This document shows, piece after piece, positions 23,535 to 34,464 of a stretch of 64,000 nucleotides of DNA. Under the pieces are notes generated by a model that did no database searches, was not told the DNA's origin, and was given only the letters and a program-made list of their open reading frames with translations. The position numbers and the translations under genes are program-made. This DNA comes from Fallopia convolvulus (taxonomy: Eukaryota; Streptophyta; Magnoliopsida; Caryophyllales; Polygonaceae). Position 1 is the first letter of the stretch; each line of letters opens with the position of its first letter. The stretch lies in contig OZ024718.1 of NCBI GenBank assembly GCA_964016875.1, positions 2,733,001 through 2,797,000 on the forward strand, in the 5' to 3' direction.

Positions 23535-23577
23535 GACCATTTCATTGTTCTAGAGTTTCAAAGCACCACTATATAAG
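23535..23577 (+). promoter_or_regulatory. Core promoter of extensin-like gene A2
   Basis: TATATAA at 23570-23576, 136 bases before the ATG, in the same ATTTCATTGTT ... CACCACTATATAAG block as A1. Confidence 0.75.
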
Positions 23578-23705
23578 CCATTGGAACTTCATTCAAAAAC
23601 ACACAATCAAACTACTTCCAAACACAAAGACAATATCAACTAACAAATTGAACATTGTCTTGATCATCGAAAAATCTCCTCCTCGCTCGTGAATCAACGA
23701 GCACC

Positions 23706-24884
23706 ATGGCGACGATCTTGAGGTATGTGGCCTTTGCTATGATTCTAAGCTTCATGGCCACTTTTGCCATGGCCGTCGATTACTCCCCTCCATCGGACTA
23801 CAAATCCCTACCACCATATAGCTACTATTCGCCCCCATACTATTACTACTCACCACCACCACCATCCTACAATTCCCCGCCATATTACTACAAATCGCCG
23901 CCATACTACTCACCGCCTTCATACTACTATTCTCCTCCTACATATTACTCCCCGCCTTCATACTCACCTCCAAAATATTACTCACCGCCATCGTACTATT
24001 CCCCTCCCACATATTCGCCTCCTAAGTATTACTCACCGCCAGCATATTCTCCACCTTCATACTCGCCTCCAACATACTATTCTCCTCCTACATATTCGCC
24101 TCCTAAGTATTACTCACCGCCAGCATATTCTCCTCCTTCATACTCGCCTCCAACATACTATTCCCCTCCCACATATTCGCCTCCTAAGTATTACTCACCG
24201 CCAACTTATTCTCCTCCTTCATACTCGCCTCCAACGCCCACATATTCACCCCCTAAGTACTACTCACCACCAGCATATTCTCCTCCTTCATACTCGCCTC
24301 CAACATACTATTCTCCTCCCACGTATTCACCACCCAAGTATTACTCACCGCCATCTTATTCTCCTCCTTCATACTCACCTCCAACATACTATTATCCTCC
24401 CACATATTCACCTCCTAAGTATTACTCACCGCCATCATACTCTTACTCCCCTCCCACATATTCTCCTCCAAAATACTACTCTCCGCCACCATACTATTAT
24501 TCTCCCCCGACTTATTCTCCTCCCAAATCATACTCTCCTCCGACATACTACTCCCCTCCTTCATACTCACCCCCCAAGTACTACTCTCCATCGCCATACT
24601 ACTACTCACCTCCCACTTACTCACCTCCAACATACTATTCTCCCCCTACATACTCTCCACCGAAATACTATTCGCCTCCTCCATACTACTACTCCCCGCC
24701 TGCATACTCTCTACCGACATATTATTCCCCTCCTTCGTACTATTATTCTCCTCCTACATACTCTCCTCCTAAATACTACTCACCGCCTTCTTACTACTCT
24801 CCACCTTCATACTATAACTCTCCCCCATACTACCCTCCATACTACTACACGTCTCCACCACCTCCCTACTACAAGAAGAAATAA
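23706..24884 (+). CDS. Tyrosine/proline-rich extensin-like cell-wall protein A2
   Basis: A single exon encodes 392 residues. The signal peptide (1-23) differs from A1 by two residues. The mature part uses the same units (TYSPPKYYSPP, AYSPPSYSPP) and the same end, SPPPPYYKKK. Compared with A1 it lacks several repeat units and has local changes such as PPTPTYSPP and PPTYYYPP, so the length difference reflects repeat loss or gain and not truncation. The frame is open throughout. The start follows a leader nearly identical to A1 (CTCGCTCGTGAATCAACGAG), which supports this ATG. Secretion to the wall and oxidative cross-linking are inferred from the extensin family. Confidence 0.88.
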   Translation: MATILRYVAFAMILSFMATFAMAVDYSPPSDYKSLPPYSYYSPPYYYYSPPPPSYNSPPYYYKSPPYYSPPSYYYSPPTYYSPPSYSPPKYYSPPSYYSPPTYSPPKYYSPPAYSPPSYSPPTYYSPPTYSPPKYYSPPAYSPPSYSPPTYYSPPTYSPPKYYSPPTYSPPSYSPPTPTYSPPKYYSPPAYSPPSYSPPTYYSPPTYSPPKYYSPPSYSPPSYSPPTYYYPPTYSPPKYYSPPSYSYSPPTYSPPKYYSPPPYYYSPPTYSPPKSYSPPTYYSPPSYSPPKYYSPSPYYYSPPTYSPPTYYSPPTYSPPKYYSPPPYYYSPPAYSLPTYYSPPSYYYSPPTYSPPKYYSPPSYYSPPSYYNSPPYYPPYYYTSPPPPYYKKK

Positions 24885-26739
24885 CTTATTCAATTTAGTT
24901 TGGATGAAATAACAACAAGGTCGCGTATGTTGCAAACTTGTTCAATTAACCATTGTTGATATATAGTTACCCTTGATTGCAGATTGAGATAATTATGTTT
25001 GTGTAATAGCATTTTATACCTTAGTATTGTAGTTTAATTTGTGTTCATGTACTTGATATATTAATATGAAAGTCATATATTGTATCTTATTATATATTTT
25101 AATTAATGTTGTAATTATACTCGACTTTGAATCCCTCTCTTATTTCTTTTTTTGAATTATGAACCCCATAATTAATCATGGAGTGTGATTGACAATTTGA
25201 GGTTAAGTTCAGTGCTACTTGGTAGTTTTACTATTAGTCACTATAATAAACTAAGAGTTAGTTAATATGAATAAAGTGTGTGCATAATCTTGTGAAAATG
25301 GTTTTAGCTTATAGGCTTCATGTATAACGACACGGTCTTTGATCTATTATAAGACACTTTATCATAAACAAAATGTCACACATATACGAATAAAAAGACA
25401 CAAAAAAACAAAAGTGTCATATAATAGATCAAAGATTGAAGCGTTATATAATAAATTGACAAAAAAAATGGTAACTTTATTTTAAAAATAAAGATCAGGA
25501 TCAAGCAAGAACAACCATGGAACTAAAAATGAATGAAAATTGTCCATTAATTTTTCAAGATCAGACGACCCCTCGTATGTTTTTATTTCTCTCATGAGCT
25601 CATGTTTTTATATGATGCAACTTCTAAAAATAACAAGCTATTTCGTGTTAAAAAAAACAAAGGGTAGATTTGTGAGATTTTCCTAGGAAAACACATGAAA
25701 CCATGACCCCTAAATAGACTCAAAATCACCATAATTACTTACACGTACATGACAGGGTTCCTAAGTCCCCATCAACTACGCACGCTAAACACTTATGGAA
25801 GTCTTGATTTTCATAGGGTGACTTAAATGACCCAATGATTCATAATCCGATCTAACCCGTAATTATTCGTAATCCGACCCAACTTGTACGAGTACGTTGG
25901 TCACATTTTTGGAATTGGTTACGGTTCGACCTGTAGTATTATATTTTAATATTTTAATAATAGTATAATAATATTTTCTCTTTATAATATATACATTAAA
26001 ACCTTAAAATCTTTGAACTAATTGTAAGTAGTCGGTTTTTTTTTGTTTAAATAGGATAAACAGGTTTAAAATGGCCCATAATCAAACGGAATAGATTAAA
26101 AGAATCAAGCAGATCACAAGTCAAATGAATTATTTTAACCTATTTGATCTGACGAATTACGGGTCGACCTGTTGAGGCGGTTGAGCCACCCATTTTCTAT
26201 AGCTAAATAACCTCGGTTGTCCGTCCCTGCTCCATCCATGGCCACATATATGCAAAATTAATTTAGGCCCATTTAAAGAAATGAGTGTGTTGATTTTTTT
26301 TTTGAGTAGGAACATTAAGCTGACCAAAAATCAGATTAGGACATTTTTATTGATAAAGACACGAAGTTCAGAATGGGTATAAGTTTGTACGTTACTACAT
26401 AAATATGGTAGAAACGTGATCACTTCAGGAACTAGTTGTACATTTTTGTTCGATAAAAGTTGTGATTTAACTTATTTAGCTCATTTTTTCTAATAATATC
26501 CTTGCTAATTAAAAATATTTACATAAATCTATAAAATATGATAAAAGATCTTAAAAAAATGGAGGATATTTAAGTCAAATTAAACAATTTCGTTAATTTT
26601 TAAGATAAACTGTAAAACGACAAGTTTAGTTTAATAGTGGGAGTATATTTTTAGCACCGCTAGCTTCAAAAATTGAGCTAAGAATTTTTCTTTTGAATAA
26701 GCTTGTAATTAATATAAATACAATCTTTCAGCCAAAAAT
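24885..26739. other. 3' flank of A2 and spacer
   Basis: The first 400 bases match the 3' flank of A1. An island of GACCC/GGGTC-like words lies at about 25830-26190 (CGTAATCCGACCCAAC, ACGGGTCGACCTG), similar to 34153-34460 upstream of the last extensin gene; both may be hAT-like remains. No gene is seen. Confidence 0.45.
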
Positions 26740-27254
26740 ATATAAATACAATCTTGCGCGATGTTTTCAAATAGGGTGTTTGAATTCAAAATGTCATTTT
26801 TTCAGACTTTTTCGTAAGAGAAATCCCAAATATAATACTATTATCCTATTTAAATATCTTACAAATTAAATTAGGATACATTTCTTTAAAAAAATTATTT
26901 AATTGTATATCATAATTTATTTGATTAAAAATAAATTGAAAAATATTGTTTATTCAATCTAGACACATCTCCATTTCGAATTTATTCATATTCAAACTTT
27001 GCAATAATCAAATAGTGACAACTTCAACTAATACTTTATCATCACCTACGACGACCATTTTAAACATTATGTAGTAGTAAATAATCTATACATAGGAAAA
27101 GTTCACCTAATCGATATCAAACATAGAAAAATGCTACAAAATAGCTCAAATTTCTTGGACAACTTCAATGTGTGATATTTAGTCTTTAATTCATTATAGG
27201 CATAACAACACACAATATCTATAAAAAAAACAGCAATTAATATATAAGTTCTGT

Positions 27255-27359
27255 GTCAAGCCTCTCCAGTCTAGATGGTAGGTGATGACGTCCGTGATCA
27301 TTAGGTCATGAGTTCGAATCCCTCCTCCCTGTTGTAATGGCATGAGTGCCTCCTATGAA

Positions 27360-27384
<25 letters not shown>
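27255..27384 (+). mobile_element. tRNA-derived SINE with a 15-bp target duplication
   Basis: Flanking copies ATATATAAGTTCTGT (27240-27254) and ATATATAAGCTCTGT (27385-27399) surround about 130 bp. The insert has a B-box-like GAGTTCGAATCCC and an A-box-like TAGATGGTAGG about 40 bases upstream, and ends in an AT repeat. The sister region upstream of 35452 lacks it (single site near 34960-34985). This marks an insertion after the B-pair duplication. Confidence 0.65.
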
Positions 27385-27393
<9 letters not shown>

Positions 27394-27565
27394 CTCTGTA
27401 AAACTGCTTTACAACTAATAATTATATTTGACTTTGTTTATGATGTAACACCTTGTAATTTATAACTAGATCAATGCAAAATCTTAAACCAATTCAACAT
27501 CGGGAAGTAGTCACGTTAATATTCATATGCACATGTCACATGAATAGACAATTAGACATTAACAA

Positions 27566-27607
27566 GACCATTTCATTGTTGGAGAAACTCAAATACCACT
27601 ATATAAG
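27566..27607 (+). promoter_or_regulatory. Core promoter of extensin-like gene B1
   Basis: TATATAA at 27600-27606, 120 bases before the ATG. ACCATTTCATTGTT lies just upstream, as in the other three genes. Confidence 0.75.
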
Positions 27608-27719
27608 TTCTTTTAAGTTTTGTCAAAATTTTACAATCAAACAAACACACATCAACTACAACTTCAAAGATTTTCTTGCTCGTCCAAAACCTCTCTTACT
27701 TCGTCGGTTTTAGGGCATA

Positions 27720-28634
27720 ATGGCCACAATTTCGAGCATTGTGGCCTATGTGGTGGTTTTGAGCTTGGTGGCAACCGTTGCCATGGCTAGCGAATACTCT
27801 CCTTCACCTGACTACAAATCTCCACCGTACAGTTACTCTCCACCTACATATTCACCTCCATCGTACTACTCACCACCGAAATACTACTCTCCGCCTTCAT
27901 ACTCACCTCCAACTTACTATTCACCGCCGTCATACTCTCCTCCTAAGTACTACTCATCGCCTCCATACTACTATTCTACTCCATCATACTCCCCACCCAA
28001 ATACTATTCTCCACCTCAATACTACTCTCCCCCGACTTACTCACCACCCAAATACTACTCTCCGCCTCAGTACTACTCTCCTCCAATTTACTCACCGCCC
28101 AAATACTACTCTCCCCCGACTTACTCCCCGCCCAAATATTATTCTCCACCTCAATACTACTCTCCCCCGACTTACTCACCACCCAAATACTACTCTCCAC
28201 CTCAATACTATTCTCCCCCGACTTACTCACCGCCCAAGTACTACTCCCCGCCTCAATATTACTACTCTCCCCCTTCTTATTCATCGCCAAAATACTACTC
28301 CCCACCTCAGTATTACTATTCTCCCCCGACTTACTCACCGCCAAAATACTACTCCCCATCTCCATACTATTACTCTCCTCCTATGTACTCACCGCCCAAA
28401 TACTACTCCCCATCTCCGTACTATTACTCTCCTCCTACATACTCACCACCGAAATATTACTCACCTCCAACATACTCTCCGCCTTCATACTACTACTCTC
28501 CACCTACGTACTCACCTCCAACATACTCCCCACCTTCGTACTCTTACTCTCCTCCTACATACTCGCCCCCTAAATACTATTCACCGCCTTCATACTATAA
28601 CTCTCCTCCACCTTCCTACTACAAGAAGAAATAA
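27720..28634 (+). CDS. Tyrosine/proline-rich extensin-like cell-wall protein B1
   Basis: A single exon encodes 304 residues. The signal peptide (1-23) runs MATISSIVAYVV... to AMA. The mature chain carries the unit QYYSPPTYSPPKYYSPP, with about six PPQYY blocks, and ends SPPPSYYKKK. The first codons differ from pair A, but the SEYSPSPDYKSPP start of the mature protein and the KKK end show common descent. It is the shortest of the four because it has fewer 16-17-residue units. The frame is intact. A structural wall role is inferred from the family; YYY and YSY are the probable cross-link sites. The 3' flank is shared with B2. Confidence 0.88.
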   Translation: MATISSIVAYVVVLSLVATVAMASEYSPSPDYKSPPYSYSPPTYSPPSYYSPPKYYSPPSYSPPTYYSPPSYSPPKYYSSPPYYYSTPSYSPPKYYSPPQYYSPPTYSPPKYYSPPQYYSPPIYSPPKYYSPPTYSPPKYYSPPQYYSPPTYSPPKYYSPPQYYSPPTYSPPKYYSPPQYYYSPPSYSSPKYYSPPQYYYSPPTYSPPKYYSPSPYYYSPPMYSPPKYYSPSPYYYSPPTYSPPKYYSPPTYSPPSYYYSPPTYSPPTYSPPSYSYSPPTYSPPKYYSPPSYYNSPPPSYYKKK

Positions 28635-29326
28635 ATCCATTCATCCTCATCCGGGTAACTTATATTGGCCTAGTTTGAGGCCGTTCTTATACTATTCAGG
28701 CACATCGTTGCCGGTAATAAATATTGTTTGAAGATTGGGATATGATTATCATTATGTAACAATGTTCTCTTTTTTTTTGGGTAGAAAATGTAACAATATT
28801 GTTCTATTATCATTAGTTTGCATTGTTTTTTAAGTATATTATGTTGTAATAAAGTCATATATTCCGTGACATTCATTTGATATTAATGTACTGGTTTGAT
28901 TATTCTCAGCGTCGGACCATCAACAATTTCTTACATGTATGTACGTCCCATTAACTCTCATTTTTGCTCTAAAAATAACTGAAATTGGGTTTTTAATCAT
29001 CAACATTTAATTACATCAAGACTTATATAGCTAGATATGATAATTTTATTTAATTTTAATTTGAAACATTTTCTTATCAAATTTTTTTATTTGAAACTTG
29101 TTACACTATTTTTTTTAGCAAACGATAGAGCATATTTTATTGCTTAAACATTAGGAGTCTGGTCGTTATGACCTATGAAATCAGAAGAGATTAAAACATA
29201 TAAATTATTAGACAACACATTATGAAAAGTAAGGAGAGAATTAAGGGCTTAAGGCTAAACGCCCATTGTGCAAGAGCATCACCCGATTGGCATTTACATT
29301 ACACTACAATATACCCTTATTTTACT
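28635..29326. other. 3' flank of B1, no gene seen
   Basis: About 28635-28980 aligns with 36628-36950 after B2 (TTGCCGGTAATAAATATTGTTTGAAGATTGGG in both). AATAAA-like signals at 28707 and 28850 may serve as poly(A) sites. The remainder is AT-rich. Confidence 0.5.
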
Positions 29327-29335
29327 TATTTTACT

Positions 29336-30311
29336 GGGTAAAATACAGAAAATCACCCTTTATTTTAGGCTGTTTGCAAAAAACCACCCTTTATATCACA
29401 TTTTACATAAAACCACCCATTATTTATATTCCGTTTTCATCCAACCACACTTTCCATCCAATTTACCGTTAAATGAAAATACAAAGACACAATTGCCCCT
29501 GGTGCACGAAGGAGGTCAAATTCCTCCCTGAAATTCTCCATCCCTTTATGACAACAGGCAAATTCCTCAACTCCTTTCAACGGGAAGCTTCAAGAGAGAC
29601 CTTTGGTTTCATCTTCTTCTTCATCCACATACTCCGAATCTCCTCTTCAACTTTTCTAGAAGACGGTTAATCGAATTCCGGATTCTTAGCTAGCCTCCGA
29701 TACTACCTCTCTGATCCAAGATGTAATCAAACCGACGATGTGGATTAATGGCGGTACTCGGTATGTTCCGTACGGATCTGATCAGATGAGTTTCGAGAGT
29801 GGTTGTGGCGTTCTCTCTTCATCCAGAACAAATCGGCAATCAATCGCAACGTGTTGGCTTACATGCGAGTTGCAGCAAATCGGCTATAACGTCGGCGTTC
29901 AATCCCAACGGAAACCTCAACGCCAGAAGTTACGAGTTCATCGATCTTGTTCAACCATCGTCAGATCTAAAAACTAGATACGTCTTTGATCTCGAATTCG
30001 CTCGCCAATTGGAGATCGGGAGGGAGACGAACGGGTACCGAGGGTTCTCGACTCCATAGTGAGAGTTTTCATTGAAAATTAAAGTCAGAGGATTCGAAGA
30101 GAATCGTGAATTCCCTTGTCAATTCGAGAGTTTTTTTTCCGGCAATTGGGTCTTTTGATCTTTTATTTAACGTTAAATTGGATGGAAAATAAAATAGGGT
30201 GGTTGAAGGAAAACAGAATATAAATAAGGGGTGATTTTTTATAAAATGTGATATAAAGTGTGATTTTTTGCAAACAACACTAAATAAAGGGTGGTTTTCT
30301 GTATTTTACCC
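29336..30311. mobile_element. Gene-fragment-carrying MULE (Pack-MULE), 976 bp
   Basis: Inverted terminal repeats of about 140 bp begin GGGTAAAATACAGAAAATCA on the left and end with the complement on the right. A perfect 9-bp duplication, TATTTTACT, flanks it (29327-29335 and 30312-30320). There is no transposase. The interior is richer in G and C than the ends and contains a host-gene-like fragment (29738-30059). These are the defining features of Pack-MULEs. Confidence 0.85.
29738..30059 (+). pseudogene. Captured fragment resembling the DUF506 (PDDEXK-like) family
   Basis: Reading across frames gives NVLAYMR, then QIGYNVGVQS, then SYEFIDLVQPSS and RYVFDLEFARQLEIGRETNG. In order and spacing these resemble the plant DUF506 family (...GYNAxICKS...YEFIDVV...RYxVDLDFxxQFEIARPTxxY). 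At least one frameshift separates the parts, and the family's N- and C-terminal regions are missing. It sits inside the MULE, so capture from an unlinked gene is likely. The family match is from memory of its pattern and is not verified. Confidence 0.5.
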
Positions 30312-30419
30312 TATTTTACTTACTAGTATATCCAATCTTGTTACCCTAAAACCCTTGACTCTGTCCGACCCTTCTTCCTCCTCTTTCCCTTTCTCCAAAA
30401 TTTCAGTCCAAGTTTCAGT

Positions 30420-31880
30420 CAACATGTCCTAACCGGAGCCGCTCGCTGATTTTACGAGGCGCTCTTCCATCGAGCGACTTCATTTGTGGCTGATTTCCAG
30501 GTAAATCTCTGTTCTCAAGCATCTGTAATTAGAATAGGGCATTTGGTTTGATCTTCTGGTAGTGTCTCTTCGTTACTCAATTTTGACGCTTCTGTTGCCC
30601 TTTGTAATATCAGATCAGTCGACCCTTTTCATGATTTCATCTGTCGTATGAAAAGTTCATGTCTTTTACGTTTTTTCGAACTTGTAAGTGCAAGAAAGGC
30701 GATCGCTTTACCAGTGTTAGCACTCAATAAACCGTTAACTTTGTTTTCCCCTTTTGAGTGCATTGCTGAGGAATTGTCTGTTTCAATGGCTGATCGCTTG
30801 ATGGGTGATGAAGGAGTTGAAGGAGATGGGTGATTAGGGTTCTGATTTGAAGATTTCTTCATCTGGGCTTTCTTTTTCTTTCTCCACCCAAAGAACAAAA
30901 CCCCTATTCAGATATTCTTGAAATTAGCACAAAAATGCAACGGCATGTGAAAAATGGGTTAGGTCTGTTTTTGAGTTTTGTAGAAAACTTTATAATTTTT
31001 TTTTTCTTTTGTCTAGTTGAGTTACCAAATCAAGGAGATGTAACAAATAATGAAGTTAACCATGGTTAGAATTGCTTGTAAAACAGATTAATATGCTATT
31101 GCCTTCATCACACTAACTCTGTGTACTTTTGGTGTGTTGTAGTTTGTAGAAGTGCCTCCGTTGAAACAGCGAGATGGAGATGGAAGGAAGCCCTGTGGAT
31201 TTGGCTAAAAGGATTGTGGAATTAGAGGCGCAATGTGACCGTCACATTGCACCTCCAATTCCACAATCCTTTTAGCCAAATCCAACTCGTCAAGTTGAGG
31301 GAGAAAGTGATAGATGTGAGATGCAAGGAAGAAAAGATGAAGGACAAGTGTATGAGAGTGAAGCGAAAGTACGGAGAAATGAAGAATAAGTTTGTTTTGG
31401 AGGAGAGGAAGTGGAAGGATGACAATGGGAAAATTAGGGAGAACAGCAGGCAGGTCAAGGCGCAGAAGAGGAAGCTTGAGATTGATCTCAAGGTAAGACT
31501 TAGGGCGACTGAGGCTGAGGTGCATTTTAAGAGGATTGAGGCCTTGGAGAGGGAAAAAAGGGAGATGGTGGCCGAATTTTCTCAAGCAAACACGGAGAAG
31601 GATGCGAAGATAGAAAGGCGCGCTTTTGAAAGAAAAGGTTGCGGCAGAAGCTGAGAAGAGGTCCTTTGAGGCCTTGGCGAAGGAGAAATGGGAAATGGAG
31701 CTCGAAATTAAGCCCAAGCTTTCTCAAGCAAACACTGAGAAGGAGAAGATTAGTGGAGAGGCTGACAAGACAGGTCTTTGAGGAGAAGAATACGACATTT
31801 GAGAAGAATTTGAATGAAAAAAAGGCCGAGGAGAAGGAGATTGTGGGCATCTCAAGTACTCCTGCTGCAGAGAATCAAGG
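30420..31880 (+). pseudogene. Broken coiled-coil gene with an internal inverted duplication
   Basis: A leader ending TTTCCAG and donor GTAAAT (near 30500) precede an exon starting after TTGTAG at 31140. The ATG at 31174 encodes MEMEGSPVDLAKRIVELEAQ, but a 41-bp inverted copy of this stretch follows directly and brings a TAG at 31273. Coiled-coil sequence then resumes in another frame (LVKLREKVIDVRCKEEKMKD, LEERKWKDDNGKIRENSRQ), shifts again near 31620 (KEKVAAEAEKRSFEALAKEK) and again near 31770. The family was not recognised. I infer a once normal coiled-coil gene ruined by a template-switch event and frameshifts. A minus-strand frame of 170 codons here is a shadow. Confidence 0.6.
31199..31281. 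repeat. 83-bp palindrome inside the coiled-coil exon
   Basis: Arms of 41 bp (31199-31239 and 31241-31281) pair across one base with two mismatches. The left arm is coding sequence for LAKRIVELEAQCD; the right arm is its inverted copy. Confidence 0.85.
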
Positions 31881-32019
31881 TACAAACATATCATTCTTAT
31901 CTTGCATTATTCGATTGGATTTTTTTTTGAGATTGTTTTGCTGAAAGAAGTAATCCTGTGTCTTTGTACTAATTTGATTCTCCCAATTGCAAAAAAGTAG
32001 GCTTGCTTTTAGTATGGAA

Positions 32020-32478
32020 CTAGCATATGTACCCGTACCATGTACGGATTTGGTTAAATATAAATGATATATTTTAACATAAATTAATTTAAAAATATTT
32101 ATTTCTTATTTTTTTATGTAAAGATGAACAAAATTTGTCAATTATTTTAATGCAAGACCTATTATTTTAAAATTTTAAAAAGGTTCAGGATAACATTTAA
32201 CTAATTATGCAAATACATTTAACATAACAATGTAATTAATTAAGGAAGAATTAATGACTTGAGTAGATATAGTTCTATTTATTTTTAAACAAATTTAGAT
32301 AAGGATGGATATATTTTGTTATGATTATCTTTCATGAACAATTAATTTAAATATGTTTTAAAAATTTTGATGATGTGGCGCGGGCGCCACATATGTTAAA
32401 TGAACCACATGCCGACACATAGGCGAATTCAACCAGAGGTTGACATGTGTCAGAAAGACTTCTTCTTTAGTATATAGA
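32020..32478 (-). mobile_element. Non-autonomous Helitron, 459 bp
   Basis: On the minus strand the element starts TCTATATACTAAAGAAG (32478) and ends in the hairpin CCGTACATGGTACGG (32047-32033), then GTACATATG and CTAG (ending 32020). The flanking bases are A before and T after, as Helitrons insert between A and T. There is no inverted repeat, no target duplication and no coding sequence. All the expected end signals are present. Confidence 0.8.
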
Positions 32479-32789
32479 TAGATTAAGGATTGCAACAGTC
32501 TATTTGAAGTCATTCTCTGATTTCATCTGATGATCAATGCTGTGTTTACTTGTACACTTATATGACCACCTCTAGCTACTTGAAAACATTAACTTCATTT
32601 CAGACGCCCTAGAACCTTGGTTTGGAATTGGACTCGTCAAATTATCATTTCTTCATCTGATGATCAACTCCTATATGTATATATATGAATCTGATGTTTA
32701 GATTCAAGTATTCAACTATAGTATTTCGAATTTACTGGTTCTTTGCTTGCATTTTGGCTTGCTTGTATGAAAGCTCCAGCGGAAGCTTC

Positions 32790-33810
32790 TGACTTCAAAT
32801 GGAGCCATATCTGGAAAGCCCTCGTCTACAAGTAGCAGGCCACGAAAAGATAATGTGAAATGCGGTCCATTTCCATCGCCATCTCACTTCTTCTCCTGCG
32901 TGCCCAAGATGCGGGCAAGATGAAACCGTGCTACACGCCTTGCGTGACTGTGCAGTCTCTAAAAACTTGTGGCCGAAAACCAAAGGGAGTACTCGAGTCT
33001 CAAACTTCTTCATAGCGGATATCAAAGCTTGGTTGTCCAATAATTTGAAGGAAAATGACGAATGGGCGACTCTGTTTGGAGTTATCGCGCGGCTGCTGTG
33101 GAAGGATCGGAACAATAAAGTGTACAACAACGCTTCAGAAGACGCAGATAGCTTATTGAAAAGGGCAACAGAGATTGCGTCCTCCTTTGTCAAAGAAGAT
33201 CAAAAGAGGAAGACTCATCATCAAGTATGGTTCGCGCCCCCAGGCTGGCTGGGGGAGTCCTTAGAAACGACACGGGCGTTTTTCAGCTTTCCTTTTCTTT
33301 GAACTTGGGATCCTAATGCTCGGATCTCAAGGCGGATTTAATGGGGATCCACACGGGGATCATGGTTTTGCGCGATCAAGGAGATCCTGCTCCCAAGGTG
33401 ACTGTTGAAACCGATTCCAGACTCGGCTTGAATCTCCTGAACAATAAAAATGCTCTCCCCGCTACACACCCGGATTACTTGCTCCTGAAGAAATGCCAGC
33501 AAGCACTCGAGGAATATCCGGGGGAGATTAGCATCCGACGTGTCTCCAGGAAGGCCAATGCCGTCGCATATGAATTGGCTAATCTCTCGCTTGATTACGA
33601 GTGTGATTTAGTAATCCATAGTAGTCCTCCTAGTATAGTTGTGTCCAGAGCTTGATTGATACGGATCGCCTGGCTATGGTGATCCAGGAGCAATCTGGTG
33701 ATGAATAAGCTGAAAGCTCTTGGGCGGATAGAGAGTGTTTTGAATGAGATGAGTAGAGTGGAAGCAGATGTTTTGTTTGATGTTATGTCTAATGGCTTCT
33801 TTTGGTAGTT
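32790..33810 (+). pseudogene. LINE 3' fragment: zf-RVT and RNase H-like domains
   Basis: A zinc-binding motif typical of plant LINE polyproteins is readable: HFHRHLTSSPACPRCGQDE then TVLHALRDCAVSKNLWPK (about 32855-32985), with one in-frame stop just upstream. After a frame break near 33300 comes an RNase H-like part: VTVETDSRLGLNLLNNKN, then EISIRRVSRKANAVAYELAN (33390-33590). A tail LMNKLKALGRIESVLNEMSR follows to about 33810. The endonuclease and reverse transcriptase are missing. The element is a 5'-truncated and decayed non-LTR retrotransposon. Confidence 0.7.
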
Positions 33811-34152
33811 GGTAATGTAATTATTTATTATATACTTTAGATTAATGAAATTGACCAATCATTTTAAGGATAAATCTAATGTTGTGAGAAGGCAAGAGCT
33901 GTAGAGTTCAGATGATTGCTAATGGTACTACATAGCTAAAACTCTAGTTGAGTAAGTTTCTCTTTTCACTCATTTTCAGATTACAAAGAAGATGCCGACT
34001 TTACATGAGTTTCAAGGCCATGAATTGATGCCTATTGTAATATGCTTCTGTGGTTGCATTCTTGCAGCTGATTCACTCTAATCTTTAGCGTGCTCTGTCA
34101 ACAATTCATTAGCTAGTTCTTAATCAAATTAAGTCTTGAGAACACGAAATTG

Positions 34153-34460
34153 TAGGGCTGTCCAACGGGTCGATCTGACCCGACCCGTAAAAATAAAGTT
34201 GACCCGTGATCCGAAACCCGTTTTATGGGTCGATTTGTTTGACCCATTTGACTCGATTAAATTGACCCGTTTGATCATTTTCGATCCGTAAAGTTCTATT
34301 TCTTCCTTTTACTAACTACAATAATAATATTTTACTTTTATTTTTTTAATGTTATGGGTCGACTCGTAACCCGTAAACTAAAAAAGTCTGACTTATTATC
34401 CGACCCGGAATCCGTATAGTCAAAAAAATCCGACCCGGAATCCGTATACTCAAAAAGTTT
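34153..34460 (+). mobile_element. hAT-like element end with GACCC/GGGTC words
   Basis: It starts TAGGGCTGTCCAACGGGTCG, a hAT-like tip, followed by many degenerate GACCC/GGGTC words to about 34455. No opposite end is seen; the homology to the region upstream of B1 begins just after, so the right side may have been lost. Confidence 0.45.
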
Positions 34461-34464
34461 TTTT

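Noticed and set aside
23764..24912. Long second-frame reading stretches across the extensin-like genes (also 27778-28731 and 35510-36685), rich in H, T and R
   Set aside because: They arise because the repeated SPP/YSP codons stay open when read one base off. They lack signal peptides and start inside the real genes.
27265..27345. tRNA gene suggested by GAGTTCGAATCCC
   Set aside because: No cloverleaf could be drawn and a 15-bp target duplication surrounds it, so it is a tRNA-derived SINE.
31205..31717. Minus-strand frame of 170 codons
   Set aside because: It is the complement of the broken coiled-coil gene and has only hydrophobic low-complexity content.
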